A stretch of DNA of 64,000 nucleotides from Flammula alnicola (GCA_015499995.1 JADNRV010000006.1:743653-807652); one strand, 5' to 3'. Positions 23,444 to 36,268 are shown, counted from the first letter of the stretch. Notes: generated from the sequence alone by a model not told the origin. Made by a program: numbers and translations.

Positions 23444-24544
23444 TCACGACATTGACTTGTTTCCGGTACACGTACGTGGTTGAAGATCCATCTTAAAGAC
23501 ATGGATCGGCCATTCACCCCAGGGAGAATCCATCGGGGTCGAGCCCTTGTAGTCGAAGCCCAGACCAGTGTAGACACGAATCTGACAACCGGAAAGTACA
23601 TCAGTCAAGGTTCCTGCATGGCAATAGCATAATATCTTTACATTATCGTCGTTGGTTGTGCATGTAGCAAGATATTCTCCAGCTTTCGAAGCCTGTTAAA
23701 CGAAATTGAAACATCCCTCTGTCAGGGCTGTACTTTAAATAGGGATAGGCTCGATAACTGGCCTTTTCAAGGACAAGACCAACGAGCGCACGCAGCACGC
23801 CTTGTCTTTGGTAGTCACGGCGTATCATGGCCATGTGCAACCACCAAGAATCTAATTTTCCCTAATCAGATACATATTTTCAGGGTAAAGCAACTAGATT
23901 TATAAGTAGTTTGAGGTTTACAGTTGGGCCTAGCAAGCTGGCGACAAATCCGGGAAATTCCGCCACATACTAGGGAAACTCTTAATGCATTGAATATATG
24001 AAATGAGAGAGCAAGTCACCTTCGTTTTGAAGTAATTTTCGGCTTCATCCGAAAGCCTTGACATAAATTCATAAAACCCGAGCTTTCTTTGTTCCTCTCT
24101 GCGTACAAATTTTTAGTTTTAGGCTATGCTTTCTCTGAGTGTGAACGAGCGAAACGAACGTGCTAAAAATTTCTTGTCCAGGCGGCATCCACATGTTATA
24201 TCCAATTAATTGGCCTTCTTGGTCCGTAGCTTCGTAATATTCTCCAGAAAGCACGCCGGCGCGCAAAAGGGCTAATGCCTCATATTTCATGAGGGAAATG
24301 TCCCCTCCCGCAAGGCTGACGGCGCCAAGATCTTTGAGTTACATTTGAGCGATTGAAAAGTCCCTTGAGGTCAGATGAAGGTAAGAAACTTACTTGTCTT
24401 CATAAGCTCGGTAAAAATATCTGCAGCAGCGGCCAGTCGTTCCTCTAGCATATCAGATAATTACCTAAATCAACTCTGCAGTAACATCATTAATCATTCA
24501 CCTGTGGGATTGTGAATACGTTGTACGCGAAAAGAAGGAGCCAT
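23444..24544 (-). CDS. GNAT-family N-acetyltransferase 2
   Basis: Start ATG at 24544 (MAPSFRVQRIHNPT). Later exons read MKYEALALLRAGVLSGEYY with LIGYNMWMPPGQE, then a segment before PGFV and LLGPT, then MAMIRRDYQRQGVLRALVGL, which holds the acetyl-CoA-binding QRQGVLRA turn. The last exon reads IRVYTGLGFDYKG and WGEWPIHVFKMDLQP, with the stop at 23444. Layout and intron pattern match GNAT 1 at 10282-11340, so the two are paralogues now separated by the transposon. The substrate is unknown. Confidence 0.7.
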
Positions 24545-25137
24545 GTTCCCTCTTGAGCGGAAAACAGAGGACTTGTATATAACTTGATCGTTTGATAAGT
24601 GGTGGGATCATTTAATATCGTTCGCTTAAGTCTTCCTCGTCATCACAAGATTCATCGTAATAGCCTCTGTAAGGGAACGCTGACGTTATGGCGGGTTCAA
24701 TACACAAGAACTGCTCACCGGCACACTGGTGTCACCTCCAAAAGACAAGGGCCACATGGAAAGCGGGAGGTGGAACGGAGTTTGCGCTGCCACAAATAAC
24801 TTCGGCGCTGAAACAACGATGGATGACAGAAGGTCGACCAAAACGCGACAGACATCGAACTGCGACACCCACGAAACAGCGAGGTGCCCGAGGTCCTTGT
24901 GAATTATATTGACCCACCCCCATCATTTAGGAGATTTGGTACGACAGGCGAGTAATCGCACACAAATCTGTCATCCTATTTATCGTATCGAGTGCGGGGT
25001 CAGATCTTTGGCTGAGAAGCATAGCAGGAACAAGGGACTCGCACAGGGATCCATTTCAAGCACATGAGATGACATCTAAATTTCCTTGAAATTGGCACCC
25101 ATTACCCTCCCACTTCTGCAGTATACAACCGTGAGCC
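24545..25137. other. Divergent intergenic region
   Basis: Shared promoter space between GNAT 2 (minus, start 24544) and UstYa-like 2 (plus, start 25138). No other gene is supported. Confidence 0.4.
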
Positions 25138-25856
25138 ATGCAGAGCAAAGGCGGAGGGTGGCAGACCCGCCTCCTAGCACTCTTGTTGCTGAGTGCAGCC
25201 TCACTATATTTGACTTGGTCCTTGATAGGGTTTTCCAAAGACTTGCAGAGGCTGCAGCGGCTGCAGCAGAGAAGAAGCCCAACTTTCAGACCGATTGACT
25301 CATATTGTAAGAACTCACATTTTATTTTGCTGTCCCAAAGATAAACGATTCTCAAATAGCGTTCATCGGAAGCGATCATCCGAAACGACTTCCGATCGAA
25401 GAAAAACTGGTGAAGATGACGGTCCAAGAAAGTGTGCATTACGACCTCTTGGCGCCTGAGGCGGAATCGGAATGGTTGTGGACAGCCACCATCGGCGACG
25501 GGCACGTCCGCATTGGAAAGGAGGAGCGCATGTTCGCTGTCGCGATGTTCCACGAACTGCATTGTCTGCGTGGTATCCGAAACGTCATCGAGAAGGGTTG
25601 GAAGACAATCGGTCGCGCACGCCAGGCCCACATTTTGCACTGCTACAATTACCTTCGACAATGGGCGCTCTGCGCTGCCGACGCCACACTGGAACCAGGA
25701 GATTTTACAACGCGGAACTTCACAAAGGACAGGATAGGGGCAACGCACACTTGTGTTGATTGGGTGCCAGCATATGAAATGATGAACGAAAAATGGTTTG
25801 AGTGGGATCGATTTCGCATCGCGCACAATATTTCGTGGCATGATGATGTTACTTAG
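25138..25856 (+). CDS. UstYa-like (DUF3328) protein 2
   Basis: Two exons (25138-25306 and 25360-25856) give 221 aa. A membrane anchor at residues 9-30 is followed by a Leu/Gln/Arg-rich stalk, then IGSDHPKRLPIEEK and the catalytic region with both canonical motifs, HELHC and HCYNYLRQ. A C-terminal CVDW segment follows, with Asp and Glu residues near the end. Unlike UstYa-like 1, it keeps the full HxxHC motif. Members act in the secretory pathway on ribosomal peptide precursors in characterised ascomycete clusters. The substrate here is unknown; the small secreted peptides 18-21 kb away are a guess. Confidence 0.8.
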
Positions 25857-26302
25857 AGGTTCTTGGATAATACAAGGATTGAAAATTGGAACAATATGGG
25901 ATGAAGATAACCTACTCACAATTCGCCCTTCAATATGTTACTAGACACTGTAACCACGACGGATGATATTTAGAACAGCTGAATCCAATGGGGAGTCAAT
26001 AAAGGTCAACGCACCTGAGCCAATTCTGACAGTGTGGTAACTAGTACTGTTCCGTAGGGTTTCTACAAGGCTGAGTGGCGATTGCACACAGATGCCCGTG
26101 TTCTTTGCATCGATTCCAAAGTCATGCAAGAGAGGTTGAACATCCGGTGCAATGAACAGTCTATGCAATAATGATGTCATTAATGGATGGTAATGTATAA
26201 ACGGGGGAGTAGTTCTGCAAGCCCATGAGAGAAACTGTGATGACTGGGGATTAATGCGTCAGGGTGTAGACTAAACAAAAGAGACGACGAACGCACCTTC
26301 TA
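25857..26302. other. Intergenic with an unassigned minus-strand frame
   Basis: A minus-strand open frame near 26180-25941 (79 codons) has an even composition. It lacks a recognised domain and a clear splice link to the gene at 26303, so it is left unassigned. Confidence 0.3.
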
Positions 26303-27190
26303 CTACCCCAACGACTCATAATCTTTAAGCACTGCCCCGGGGTCCTTTTTTGAGTGATCCCTGATCAGCTGAAAGGTATATTTCGAATCGCTATCATCGT
26401 CTTCGGTGTCTTGCACGAGTTCGATCAAACCCTCCAACGCATCGCGCATCACAAGGAGCACAAAATTCGCGGTATTCGATATCGAGTCCTGGTTAAGCTC
26501 CTGGAACGCCACGTGGATCTGCTCCGCCGCCGTTCGCATGATCCGGTGGCCTTGCAACTCGGGGTTGTTCTCTCCACCAAGCTTCATAAGACGCGTCAGG
26601 TCCTTGAAAAGCTCGTCGACTTCGTCTGCAGGAATGCGAGAAAAGGACTGGTACAGCTTCTTGAAGTACGCCAGCGTCGCTATCGGGTCATCGAAGTCAA
26701 TTTTGTCGTACTGCATATCCGCCTGTTGGATGTATATGATGCTGGCCAGCAGTCCTAGCGCTATTTCGCTGTCTTCCACCAGGTCGTATGTCGTCAGGAG
26801 AGTCAGCGCGTTAAGGAGAATAAGGGTGCCTGCCACCGTACATGATTAGAAGCTCAAGTCGTCATGCAGGACCACGTACCGAAGGCAAATCCCACCAACC
26901 GCGAACGTGGTTTTCCATCTGCTCTAAATCGAATTTTCGCAAGCAAGCTACTTGCTCTAGACTGAAGTTGTGCTCGAGGGGCAGAGACGTGTATAGGGCG
27001 TCTTTGTGCCTGAAGACCTCGCCGTACGATGGTGGCTGGTCGAGAGACTGCCCTCCAATTGAGCATGGATTGGGGAAGGGTTCGAGTATGTACTGTGGCC
27101 GCTGCCAATGCCGCAATATCCTTGTAATTGGATTACGTAAGATTTTAAAGCCCGAGATCCCTCCAAAACACCGAAGTAGATGCGATACAT
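26303..27190 (-). CDS. Conserved-looking protein of unknown function
   Basis: The ATG at 27190 opens MYRIYFGVLEGSRALKSY. A 35-base intron joins in frame to PQYILEPFPNPCS and a first domain ending near WWDLPS. A second intron leads to the main exon (26836-26303), an acidic, helix-rich region with ALTLLTTYDLVEDSEIALGL, FKDLTRLMKLGGEN and a C-terminal KDYESLG. The coding bias is good and the exon is uninterrupted, which supports a real gene. I recognise no family. The exact donor of the second intron is uncertain. Confidence 0.5.
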
Positions 27191-27938
27191 AGGTGGTTGA
27201 ACGCTAGCAGTCTAATATATTCTGAATTCAAGCACAAAGGTTTGAAGATGTTCGGCTACCCTATGGAAGGTGCCCTAGTATTAAAAAGTCCGTCCCTACT
27301 GTAGTAATACTATAATATAATACTATTCCCATATTGGGCATCACGTGTTTGGGCGGAAAAGGCCACATCATCATGCCACATGCCATGGGCGGAGCATGGC
27401 CTTCTGTCAACTCCGATCCCACATTCACCGAGAAGATCCACCAAGATGTATCTCGTCGATCTTTTTCTCTGAGTATCATCACATGAATTACATAGTGGTC
27501 TGAAATCACCTCTAGTAAATTATCCGAATCCACTGATTCTGGATACAAAGGCATCAACGGTATCAAAAATTCAAAGCGCCGAAGACAAGTATAGAACTTG
27601 AAAACGAGCGGAATGGCACCCTCACAATCGGAATTCTTTCAGGCCCGCGATCAATTTTGAAAGGCGTGGATGACCATGGACCTTGGCTTGAGTCTTTTTT
27701 ATTATGCCACTCAGCGCCGGCGTTGTCATAAGAGCGCCCTGTCTCTCTCACTATCCAAATACAGGTTTTTTACGACACCCCAACACTCGTTTTTCTGTCC
27801 ATCACTGAGGCTGACGCGGACGGTCAGTGGCAACCAGACGCGTCCTTCACTCTTTCTTTTCTATCTTTAAACGAAACAGTCCGCTCTTTCTTATTTTATT
27901 TTCATATTCGGTTTTCATATTTATCATCGTGACTCGTT
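27191..27938. other. Intergenic, unassigned frames
   Basis: A minus-strand frame (27566-27261) contains a plausible PFPPKHVMP motif but no start or splice context that I can support. The last 200 bases are CT-rich promoter or 5' leader of the gene at 27939. Confidence 0.3.
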
Positions 27939-29753
27939 ATGGAACTGGTGGATGGATCGGCAGCTCATTTGTCCCGGGACCCCCGCTCATATGGATCTTT
28001 ACCAGGCTCTCGGGCGGAAGCTACTCTTCCCGCACCTCTAGCACACTCTCAACCTACAAAAAACATCGGAGGACCGCGGCGCAAGCGCTCCGCAGACCGA
28101 TCTTTTTTACCGAGGAGGATAGTGTAAAGGGCCAAAAAATCAGACGCGTCTCGCGTCACCACACCAGTTCTACGAGTCCTATCGAGTCAACCCGTATACG
28201 ACCCACGAAATCGAGAAAACCTCTAACGGGTGTGGCTGGGCATGAACCCACTCCGTTAACTGATATCACCAGCGCCGGCGCCACTTGGAAGAAATCCAAG
28301 TCCAAACCCATTAATCCTACTTCCACCACCGTTTCTGGGTTACGAGACACAGAGAACTCCACCAAAGGGCCACACAAGAGTGGCGACGCTAAGACCGTCA
28401 AGTCCCCACTTTCCAAGTCGACCTCTGCTATCCTCAATGTAGGCCTGTCCGACGTCGCTACCGGAAACGCGACGCACAATTCAACGTATTTATCTATTAA
28501 CACTTTAGATGAGCTATCGCGCTGGGATATGGATTCACTACCGTCTATTCCCAGCCCTCCAGATAGTCCAGAGCCGAATACCATTTCCAATCCCACTCGA
28601 CCTTCGTCACTTGCCAATCCATTTTCCACTCCCATCGACGACGACGCGCCGCTCGCGGATGAGATTCCATTCCCACTAAATCGACAAACTAAAATCGTCC
28701 TGGAGGACATGGGCATCAAGAAGTCCAAGAATGTCGCCAGAGCTCGAGGTATCGGTGGTAGCATACTCAGTCGGCATCTCCCTTTCCCCGGAGTAGAGCC
28801 ACCAGACGGTCAGAACCAGGCGCAAAGTACTCTACCTGGGCTTCCACATCCACTTCCTCTTCGTCAGAACACAAAAACCCCGCCTCCATTCTCGAATGCT
28901 ACTCCGCCTCAAGTGTTTACCCAAACGGAACCGACCCCAGCACCGAAGGTATCATCTGGACCATCATCTTCATGGAAAGACGCGTGGGGATGTATGCATC
29001 TCGGTGCGGCAGATTGCGAGCTCTCCATAGCCTTCCCGGAGACCTCGCACTTCGAAATGTGGGATATGAGTGACAGGTGAGCGACCACTTTTCTTTTGTC
29101 TGCATACTAATTAAATTTTAATTTATAGTTCACATATTGCCTGCCCTGCCCTTCTCTGCCTCATGGCCAAAGACGCATACCCGTGGTCCGGGATGCCGCT
29201 CGCCTTGCCCGACGTAACGCACATCGACATCCGATGCGAAGATCTCCCTCTTCCCTCGCGCATGTCCATTTACGACCCCAGCCAAGAGTACGGCACACGC
29301 TACGTGGGGTCGAAGATCGGGACCGCGAAAGACGACCTCAACGCTCTCGTCGATACCGAGCCACCCGCCATCGGCTTCGGCGACATCACCATCGAGGGTA
29401 AATGGGTGCGGACGTACTCCAGGCCCGGCGTCGAAGGCAGCGGGCTGTCACGTGTCGTCCGACGAGGAGATGTTGCGAGCGCGTACGCCAGTGCCAGCAA
29501 TCCTATTGGACCTCGCGCTCATGCGCGGGGGTGGCACCTGAAGTTCTGGATACCCATTCCGACGCGCCTTTTTGTAAAACGCGAGACGCGTGTTTTCAAT
29601 ATCGATGCGAGGATTTGGATGATGGGCGACGAGGAGAGGGCGCTCTCCCTAGACGAGAACACAGACGGTCGCGTTTATCCCTTGATCGCGCATTCGCAGA
29701 TGTCGGTCTCGCATCTGCGGACAGCGAGAGAGATGGATGCGTGGTTGTGGTAA
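27939..29753 (+). CDS. Conserved fungal protein of unknown function (572 aa)
   Basis: The ATG at 27939 begins MELVDGSAAHLSRDPRSYG. A 44-base intron (28124-28167) switches frame into the long exon 28168-29076, and a second intron (29077-29128) leads to 29129-29753. The three exons sum to 573 codons. The N-terminal 350 residues are disordered and rich in Ser, Thr and Pro. The C-terminal 220 residues are globular, with HIACPALLCLMAKDAYPWSG, TIEGKWVRTYSRPGVEG and WHLKFWIPIPTRLFVKRETR, and end in REMDAWLW. No named domain is recognised. An alternative single-exon reading of the 5' part lacks an ATG, so the spliced model is preferred. Confidence 0.65.
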
Positions 29754-30589
29754 GACATGGAGCACAGATTGAAAGACAATGCTCAACCTTTCTTCAGGAG
29801 CAAGTAAGCTCCGATCCGCTCGTTGTTTTCCCTGGGTCTCTTCTGCATTTCTTTAGTTTATATTTTCTTTCAAGCATTTACATAAAACCCATTGTATCTC
29901 ATACTGATTTGGCATTCCTCGCATCCCTCATATCTGGGAGTGGACCTCTACATTGTATTGCATAGGCCTTTTTGTAACATTACCCGATACTTCTCCTATA
30001 GTCGTCATGGACATACATTAGCATCTTAACTAGACAACATTATCATTGATTAGGAACTTTATAGCAATTTATTTAATCTGTCATAATGTTGCTGTCGAGT
30101 ACTCTATAGGAAATTCCTCACTGGGATAATGATACCTTATTATAATTTAAAGGTCCAAGCCAGAATTGGATGAGAGGTCCATGTAGATCGATCTACCATA
30201 ACATGCGTTCGAAACTAGGTGCCCACGTTATGATCCAAGTACCGGTATACCTGTGGCGTCATACAATACGATACCCATCAATTCATAGCTGTACGACTAC
30301 GAGTATATAAGTCTGACTAGAATACCGGTACCGATTTTCCTGGAGCCCACGTCCTGCACAGGAATAGCGGAAGGCTTGTACTAATTATACATACTTTATT
30401 ACACTCAAGCAGATCCTCTCATCGAGAGAAGAATGTAAGGCGAACGTTGAAAGATAAACCTCATAAAAGTCCTGCATAAATAAATGAAAAGGAAACAAAT
30501 AGGAAAGGAAAAAGCGGTACGGCATAGTATGAACTTCCATCCATGTCCAAATCCAACTCCGTCGTCAGAGTCCAACCCCGTGGCTAGAC
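29754..30589. other. Convergent intergenic region
   Basis: Lies between two converging genes. It is AT-rich and should hold both 3' untranslated regions. No gene is seen. Confidence 0.45.
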
Positions 30590-31618
30590 CTACGCCCTCA
30601 CGCCTGCGCCCACACCGATCGCAGCAGCCGCAGCCGCAGCGCCCTCATACTTCCTTCCCTCGTTCTCCGCCCTCTCCACCGTCTTTGCCAGTTTGTCCTC
30701 GCGCATATCAAGCCGCTGGTCCATCCCAAGTATCAACATCCGCACCTGCTCAATCTGAGCTAACGCCGCCAGTCGCTGCGCTTCCTTCTGCTGCTGCGCT
30801 TCGTTCGACAGGGATTGTGCATCTGCCTGCTGGTGCACGGAAGGCGTGGGGCTATCGGAGGGGGGCCGCCTCGAGGTGTTACCGTTGGGGTGGTGGTAGG
30901 GATTGTTGCTGTGAGATGAGTCTGGACGGGAGGATGGGGTGGGCGAGTAGCGCGCGATGGGCGAGGCGATGGTGTTGGAGCGTTGGTGCAGGTTTACGCC
31001 AGAGCGTGGGGGTAGGGAAGATGCGGGTGGGATTTCGAGGTTTGCCTGTGATGAGAGTCAGTACATGAAGAGCAGGGAAATTGAAAGATAAAAGTTGCAC
31101 ACCCGCCAGTTATCCCCTGCTAAGCGGGTTAATTCACGCTCGAGCATTTTTTCGCGGTGCTTCGCTCTGTTGAATTGCACATTAACGGAGTAAGCAAGGG
31201 ATAAAAGGCAAAGACAGACTGTTCAATGTTTGCCATGCTTTTCTCATTCTCTCGCTGTGTACCCACGAGAATCAGCTCCAGGTTCTTGTACTCCATTTCG
31301 AGCTCTTGAATCTTTTCGATTGGCGGGCGCTGAGCGAGTTGCTCTTGGAGCGCTTGAACTGTCATTTGCAACTATGGTCATGGAGTTGGGTGAATTCGGT
31401 TTGCAGTGGAGTTGGTGTTAGAATATCGATATGTGAGCTTGCTTGTCAATGACAGACAAAGAGACACGCACCCTATCGCATTCCCGATCTTTCTCGAGCA
31501 GCTGTTTCCTCAATACGTCTTCGTTCGATTCATCACCCTCGCGAAGAACGCCTAGATCATCTGCTGCGAGGGCTAGTGAAGGGCGGGCGTAGTGGCGTAC
31601 GCTTTGTGCTCGGCGCAT
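30590..31618 (-). CDS. Coiled-coil protein, basidiomycete-conserved
   Basis: Start ATG at 31618. Exons read MRRAQSVRHYARPSLALAAD to KDRECDR; LQMTVQALQEQL to SMANIE; AKHREKMLERELTRLAGDNW; then a Pro/Ser-rich linker; and a last coiled-coil stretch (EAQQQKEAQRLAALAQIEQV) ending in Ala/Gly-rich IGVGAGVRA. Four exons join in phase through GT-AG introns. About 250 residues are predominantly coiled coil, suggesting a structural or cytoskeletal role. I do not recognise a named family. It is divergent from the SNF1 gene. Confidence 0.6.
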
Positions 31619-32350
31619 TGTTGTGGGTTGAATGGGTTGTCTTCTCTGGCTCTTATCAAGATCTGTGGAATGTCGGGTCTTTAGAAATCAATATATGAGG
31701 TTATGTTTACAAGTTGTGGTCGGGAAACTGTGAAGACTGGCGAGAATGCGAGAGGAAAGAGAGCCTAGAGGTCAATGAACAATGCATGTTGCCAACGCGA
31801 GGACGCGACGGTCACGTGTACCGATTATCTGAAGGCAGAGGTGATAAGATAAGATATGCTCGCGCGGCAAGTTTCTTCTGCCGACCGTCCAACTGCGTCA
31901 ACCGTCCTCGCGGTGTTGAAACTTGAAACTGGTTACGGTCAATCGTTTGAAGTTTACTTACAACACCGCGAACCAGCCACACGATTAATTCATCATCAAC
32001 TTCCATTTGCCGTGCATGGATCCATGTGGCTTTCATCAAACGATCTCGATGTCGACGAGGAGTGGTACTGTACTACTTAAGTTTTGGTGACAACTGGCAA
32101 GTCGTGTGGTCACTGTGGTGTATCGCACTGTCTACTGGTCGTCATTGAATATTGAGCGCTGAGCAGTGATAGGAGAGTCTGGATTGGTCCAGACATACAC
32201 CTTAATGTTAAGCTAATGCTGGCCAATTACAAGCAGCCCGAACCCGCCGATTTGTCAGGATGGGCATGGCAAGCAAAGCCAAACAACTTTATACCCCACA
32301 CCACCATCTCGCACATCCTCCCCCATTTTCTGTCAAAGAAAACGCCAAAA
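31619..32350. promoter_or_regulatory. Divergent promoter region
   Basis: 730 bases separate the coiled-coil gene (minus) and the SNF1 gene (plus). There is a pyrimidine-rich tract before 32351. No extra gene is seen. Confidence 0.4.
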
Positions 32351-34657
32351 ATGGCAGAAGAACATCCAAAATTCTCGCCAGAGAAGCTTGGGGAGTATAC
32401 GGTTATACAGGACATCGCAGAGGGGACTTTTGGAAAGGTCAAAAGTGAGCCAGAACTTGCTCAAAAACTCCATACTTGTTGGGCTTCGGGGCTCATTCGG
32501 ATTCACAGTGGCGATGCATACGATTACGGGGCACAAAGTCGCGATGAAGTACATATCCAAAGCCGTTATCCAACGAGAGAAAACGAAGACGAGAGTTCGG
32601 CGCGAGTTTGAGTACATGCGCACCCTCAGGCATCCACATATTATCAAACTGTGCGTCCATTTTATCTCATGCACTGCCTCGAATTTGACACATGGTTACA
32701 GATACGAAGTCATTTCGACGCCAACAGACATCATTTTTGTGCTGGAGTACGCCGGTGGAGAGCTATTCAACTATATCGTCGCAAATGGACGCATGAACGA
32801 GCAACGCGCACGGCGCTTCTTCCAGCAGATCATCTCGGGCATCGAGTACTCCCACCGCCTCAAGATCGTTCATCGCGACCTCAAACCAGAGAACGTACTG
32901 CTCGACGATGATCTTAATGTCAAGATTGCCGATTTCGGCCTCTCGAACGAGATCTCGGACGGCGACTTTTTGACGACGAGCTGCGGGAGTCCGAACTATG
33001 CTGCACCGGAAGTCATCAGAGGCGGCGTATATGCGGGCCCAGAGATCGATGTGTGGAGCTCGGGTGTGATTCTGTATGTGATGCTATGTGGGCGGCTGCC
33101 GTTTGAGGACGATGACGTCCAGGTGCTGTTCTCGAAAATCAGCCAAGGCAACTTCCACATCCCAAGTTACCTCTCGCAAGACGCAAAATCCCTTATCACC
33201 TCTATGCTGGCCGTTGACCCCGTCAAACGGATAACGATACCTGAAATTACCCAGCATCCCTTCTTCACCACCGACCTCCCGCGCTATCTGACTCCTCTTC
33301 CACCGTCGCCTGGAGCAGTTCTCGGAACGCTTAGCTCGTTGGTGACCCCTCCGAAACAGCTGGATTTCGAAATCATCGAAGGGCTAGGACGGATTGAAGA
33401 GGACGTGGTGGAGGAGCTCGCAAATTCGATGACAGGTGTCGATAAGGACGACATATGGGAGTGTCTGAGGCGGGACGATGGAGTGCAAGGGAATGCAGTC
33501 AAGGTAGCGTATATGCTGCTGAGAGATAAGAGGAGACTCGGGAAAGATCGTGAGTTGTTCCTTTTTTTTTGGGATTCCTCTGCTGACGTTCGTAGTTGCC
33601 GAGTTCGCAGAGGCTGAGCGGGATGCACAGCTCGCTGCGATGGATGTGAGTTCTCTTCCTCTCGTTTTTGGGTGTTGAGTTCTGATATGATCTTTAGCCC
33701 CGGAATGCAATATCACCCACTGTGCTCTCCCCAGTCGGAGCTGTCGACCTGGAAGAAAACCCATTCGAGGTAGAATTCAACGCCGAGTACGATGAAGACG
33801 AAACGGAAGACGACGAGCTCGACTTCATTGCTCCACCGCTCGCACTGGACTCTGCGACAACGCCTGGAACTTCCGTCCACGACGCAGCCGGCGTTTCCGG
33901 GCCGCAGTTCGCCGTTCTGAACTCATCCTTGCCCGAGCAGCTGCCGGAGCAGCACCACCTCACGTCGTATGTGTCCGCGAAGCGGTCTGGGGCCGCGGGC
34001 ACCCGGGACCGGGAGAAGAAGCACAAGACGAAGTGGCATTTTGGGATACGGAGCCGGAGCCCGCCGATGGAGGTCATGTTGGAGATTTATCGGACGCTAA
34101 GGATCCTGGGGATGGAGTGGAAGGAGAAGAAGAATCTGGGCGGGCTTGGGGGTTTGAAGGCGCGGGCGGCGCGGGCGTCGGGTAAGGGAGGAGCGAATAT
34201 TGAGAGGAATAGGGAGATGGATGGGACTGGAGGTGTGGATTTGAAGGCTGCATCGAGTATATATTTCGTGGAGACCAGAGCGAGGGTGCAGGATGTCGTC
34301 GTAAGTCTTTTTTCCCTCCACTGCTATGGTCTTGAAATCCCCTTGCTCATGGTTATCTGTTGGCGATTTCCGCAGGTCCTCATGAATCTCCAACTATACA
34401 TGGTCGACTCTATCAATTACCTGGTTGACTTCCACCACAAAAAGTCGTATCGTGCCTCCACGGAACCAGAAGCAGGTCGGTTTGACATGGCGGTGTATGA
34501 TCCGATATTCTCTGCGGAGACAAGTAGCGAATCAGGCCGTTCGGTCAAGGAGAAGGATGGAAGTGGTATGATAAAGGAGGACGAGGTGGTGTCGCCGTTT
34601 GTGTTTATGGATGTGGCGTGTCGGTTGATCTTGGAATTGGCTGGTGCTGGGGAGTAG
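32351..34657 (+). CDS. SNF1: SNF1/AMPK catalytic alpha subunit, Ser/Thr kinase
   Basis: Six exons (32351-32444, 32509-32650, 32702-33549, 33596-33645, 33698-34300, 34376-34657) sum to exactly 673 codons. The kinase domain (about residues 16-270) has the Gly loop AEGTFGKVK, the ATP-anchoring Lys in VAMKYISK, HRDLKPEN, DFGLS, the activation loop DFLTTSCGSPNYAAPE with the conserved T-loop Thr, and DVWSSGVILYVMLCGRLPF. A UBA-like autoinhibitory region and a C-terminal beta/gamma-binding domain follow (WHFGIRSRSPP, LQLYMVDSINYLVDF). It phosphorylates metabolic regulators when glucose is low and drives derepression of carbon-catabolite-repressed genes. The first loop Gly is Ala, which I have seen in basidiomycete SNF1 sequences. 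Confidence 0.93.
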
Positions 34658-34751
34658 GGGGTTTGAAACTGAGAAGGGAAGGTGTGGTCAAAACGAAAGG
34701 GATGTTGAGAGTTGTTCGTGCAGGATGTCAGTATCGTCGGGGTGGCAGAGG

Positions 34752-34781
34752 AAGGGCATGAGTGCAAGCACTCATGCCCTT
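34752..34781 (+). other. Perfect hairpin downstream of SNF1
   Basis: AAGGGCATGAGTGC and its exact reverse complement are separated by two bases, about 95 bases after the SNF1 stop. It could form a strong RNA stem-loop in the 3' untranslated region or a DNA cruciform. Confidence 0.75.
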
Positions 34782-36268
34782 GCTTGATCACTCACTTTCT
34801 TGCTGCCTGTCGCCTTCTTTGTGCTCTTTTTCCTTGATTAATTGCTTTCCTCTCTTTTCCTTTCCGTTCCCCTCTTTCCTGCTTTTCACCATCGTCGATA
34901 GCCATCTTTCTTTTGCTTTTGCTTCCATTTTCCATTCCCTTTCATGATTTCCCCTCACCCATGAAACCATTCCGCCCTCAGCGCCCAGCTGTCAACTCAT
35001 CCTTCACCACCTCATCTTGTATCTGTCTTTAACCATCTACGTGTTCTCTCTTGCTCTCAATGTCTATACAGCTCATCTGCTCCATAATCATGCATACTTA
35101 TATCTCGCATCTGCCATTCCACCGCCTGCCATCTGCCATCTGCCATTCACACTTTACTCTCCGTATTTCTTTTCGTTCTTGCTTTTGCTCTTGCTTTTAC
35201 ATTTGCTCGCGTTAATTCTAGTTTTGATGTTGCTTCAGGCTTCATCCATTCACTTTTTTTCACCTTTTTAGAAGTTACTTACTGTTATCTGAATCGTTCC
35301 TGTCTGTATATTATCTATCGCTACTCCATTCCGCGATCTCTTGAATGTCATATGCTCGGCCGCTCATCGCTGACTACGAGTCGTTCCTGTTGGCGTTGGG
35401 CCGTTCTTCCTTTGGTTCTGGATCGTATATGTCGGCGCTGTGATTATATAGGGCTCTGTATGCACTCTATAGCCATCTTGGTAAGAGCTTTTTCACCGGA
35501 AGGGTGTAGACTCTGGAGCTCGCTCGGTTAGATAGTAGATTAGATTAGATGTGGCAGTGCCGCTCTACACGTCGATGCGAAATGCAACACACACCCCTTG
35601 CTACAACGCGACACTGCACAGGCCTCGAGGCCCTCGACATGTTCCCGAGCACCCGCATTCCGAGACGGTCAAACTGGACTGCTCAAACTTTAAATGGATT
35701 CTCAGTCCGATCGAGGACTCGGAGGACGCACAGCAGCTTAACTGCTGGCAAGCATCTTCTGCGTGAGTTCACAACAGTTTTCGGGCATAGACTCTGTCGA
35801 GTATCGACCTTGCTTATTCTTCTCTATCATCCAGGGGAAACGATGTTCAGGAATTAGGCAACGCAGAAACCGTTCTACCAAGTTTTCTGCCGGGGTTTCG
35901 CCGTTGTTAGGGTTGCTGGACGATTCTACTCACTGAAAGCCCCAACAACGAATCCTTCTCATAATCTACGCGGACCGCCTTGTCAGTGTCTGTGCAGTCC
36001 ATGATGCTATCTGGTATTTCTTTCTTTCTTCTTCAACAAGGCTGGCTGTCCGCTGATTCGTTAAGGATGTTCTTTCACGACCCATGATCTCGCTTCGCGT
36101 CTTCTTTTCAGCACTGAGAAAGACATAAACAAACTGCTGCACGGCGAAGAATAAAATTTTCGACGTCTTCTACTCAGGTGGTCTTATCTCTATAGCTTCT
36201 TGGAGATGCAGCGCCAAGGACAACTCATATAAATTGAGGTCGATACATCCTTGACTCTGCTCCGTAGA
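34782..36268. other. CT-rich flank and intergenic region
   Basis: 34790-35270 is strongly pyrimidine-rich on the plus strand, like a long 3' untranslated region. A short frame near 35550-35765 followed by a donor-like GTGAGT is unassigned. The rest is the promoter of the mannosidase gene. Confidence 0.4.

Noticed and set aside
27827..28126. An N-terminal membrane segment as the start of the 572-aa gene
   Set aside because: That frame has no ATG; the ATG at 27939 in another frame splices in phase through a good 44-base intron and removes the hydrophobic stretch.
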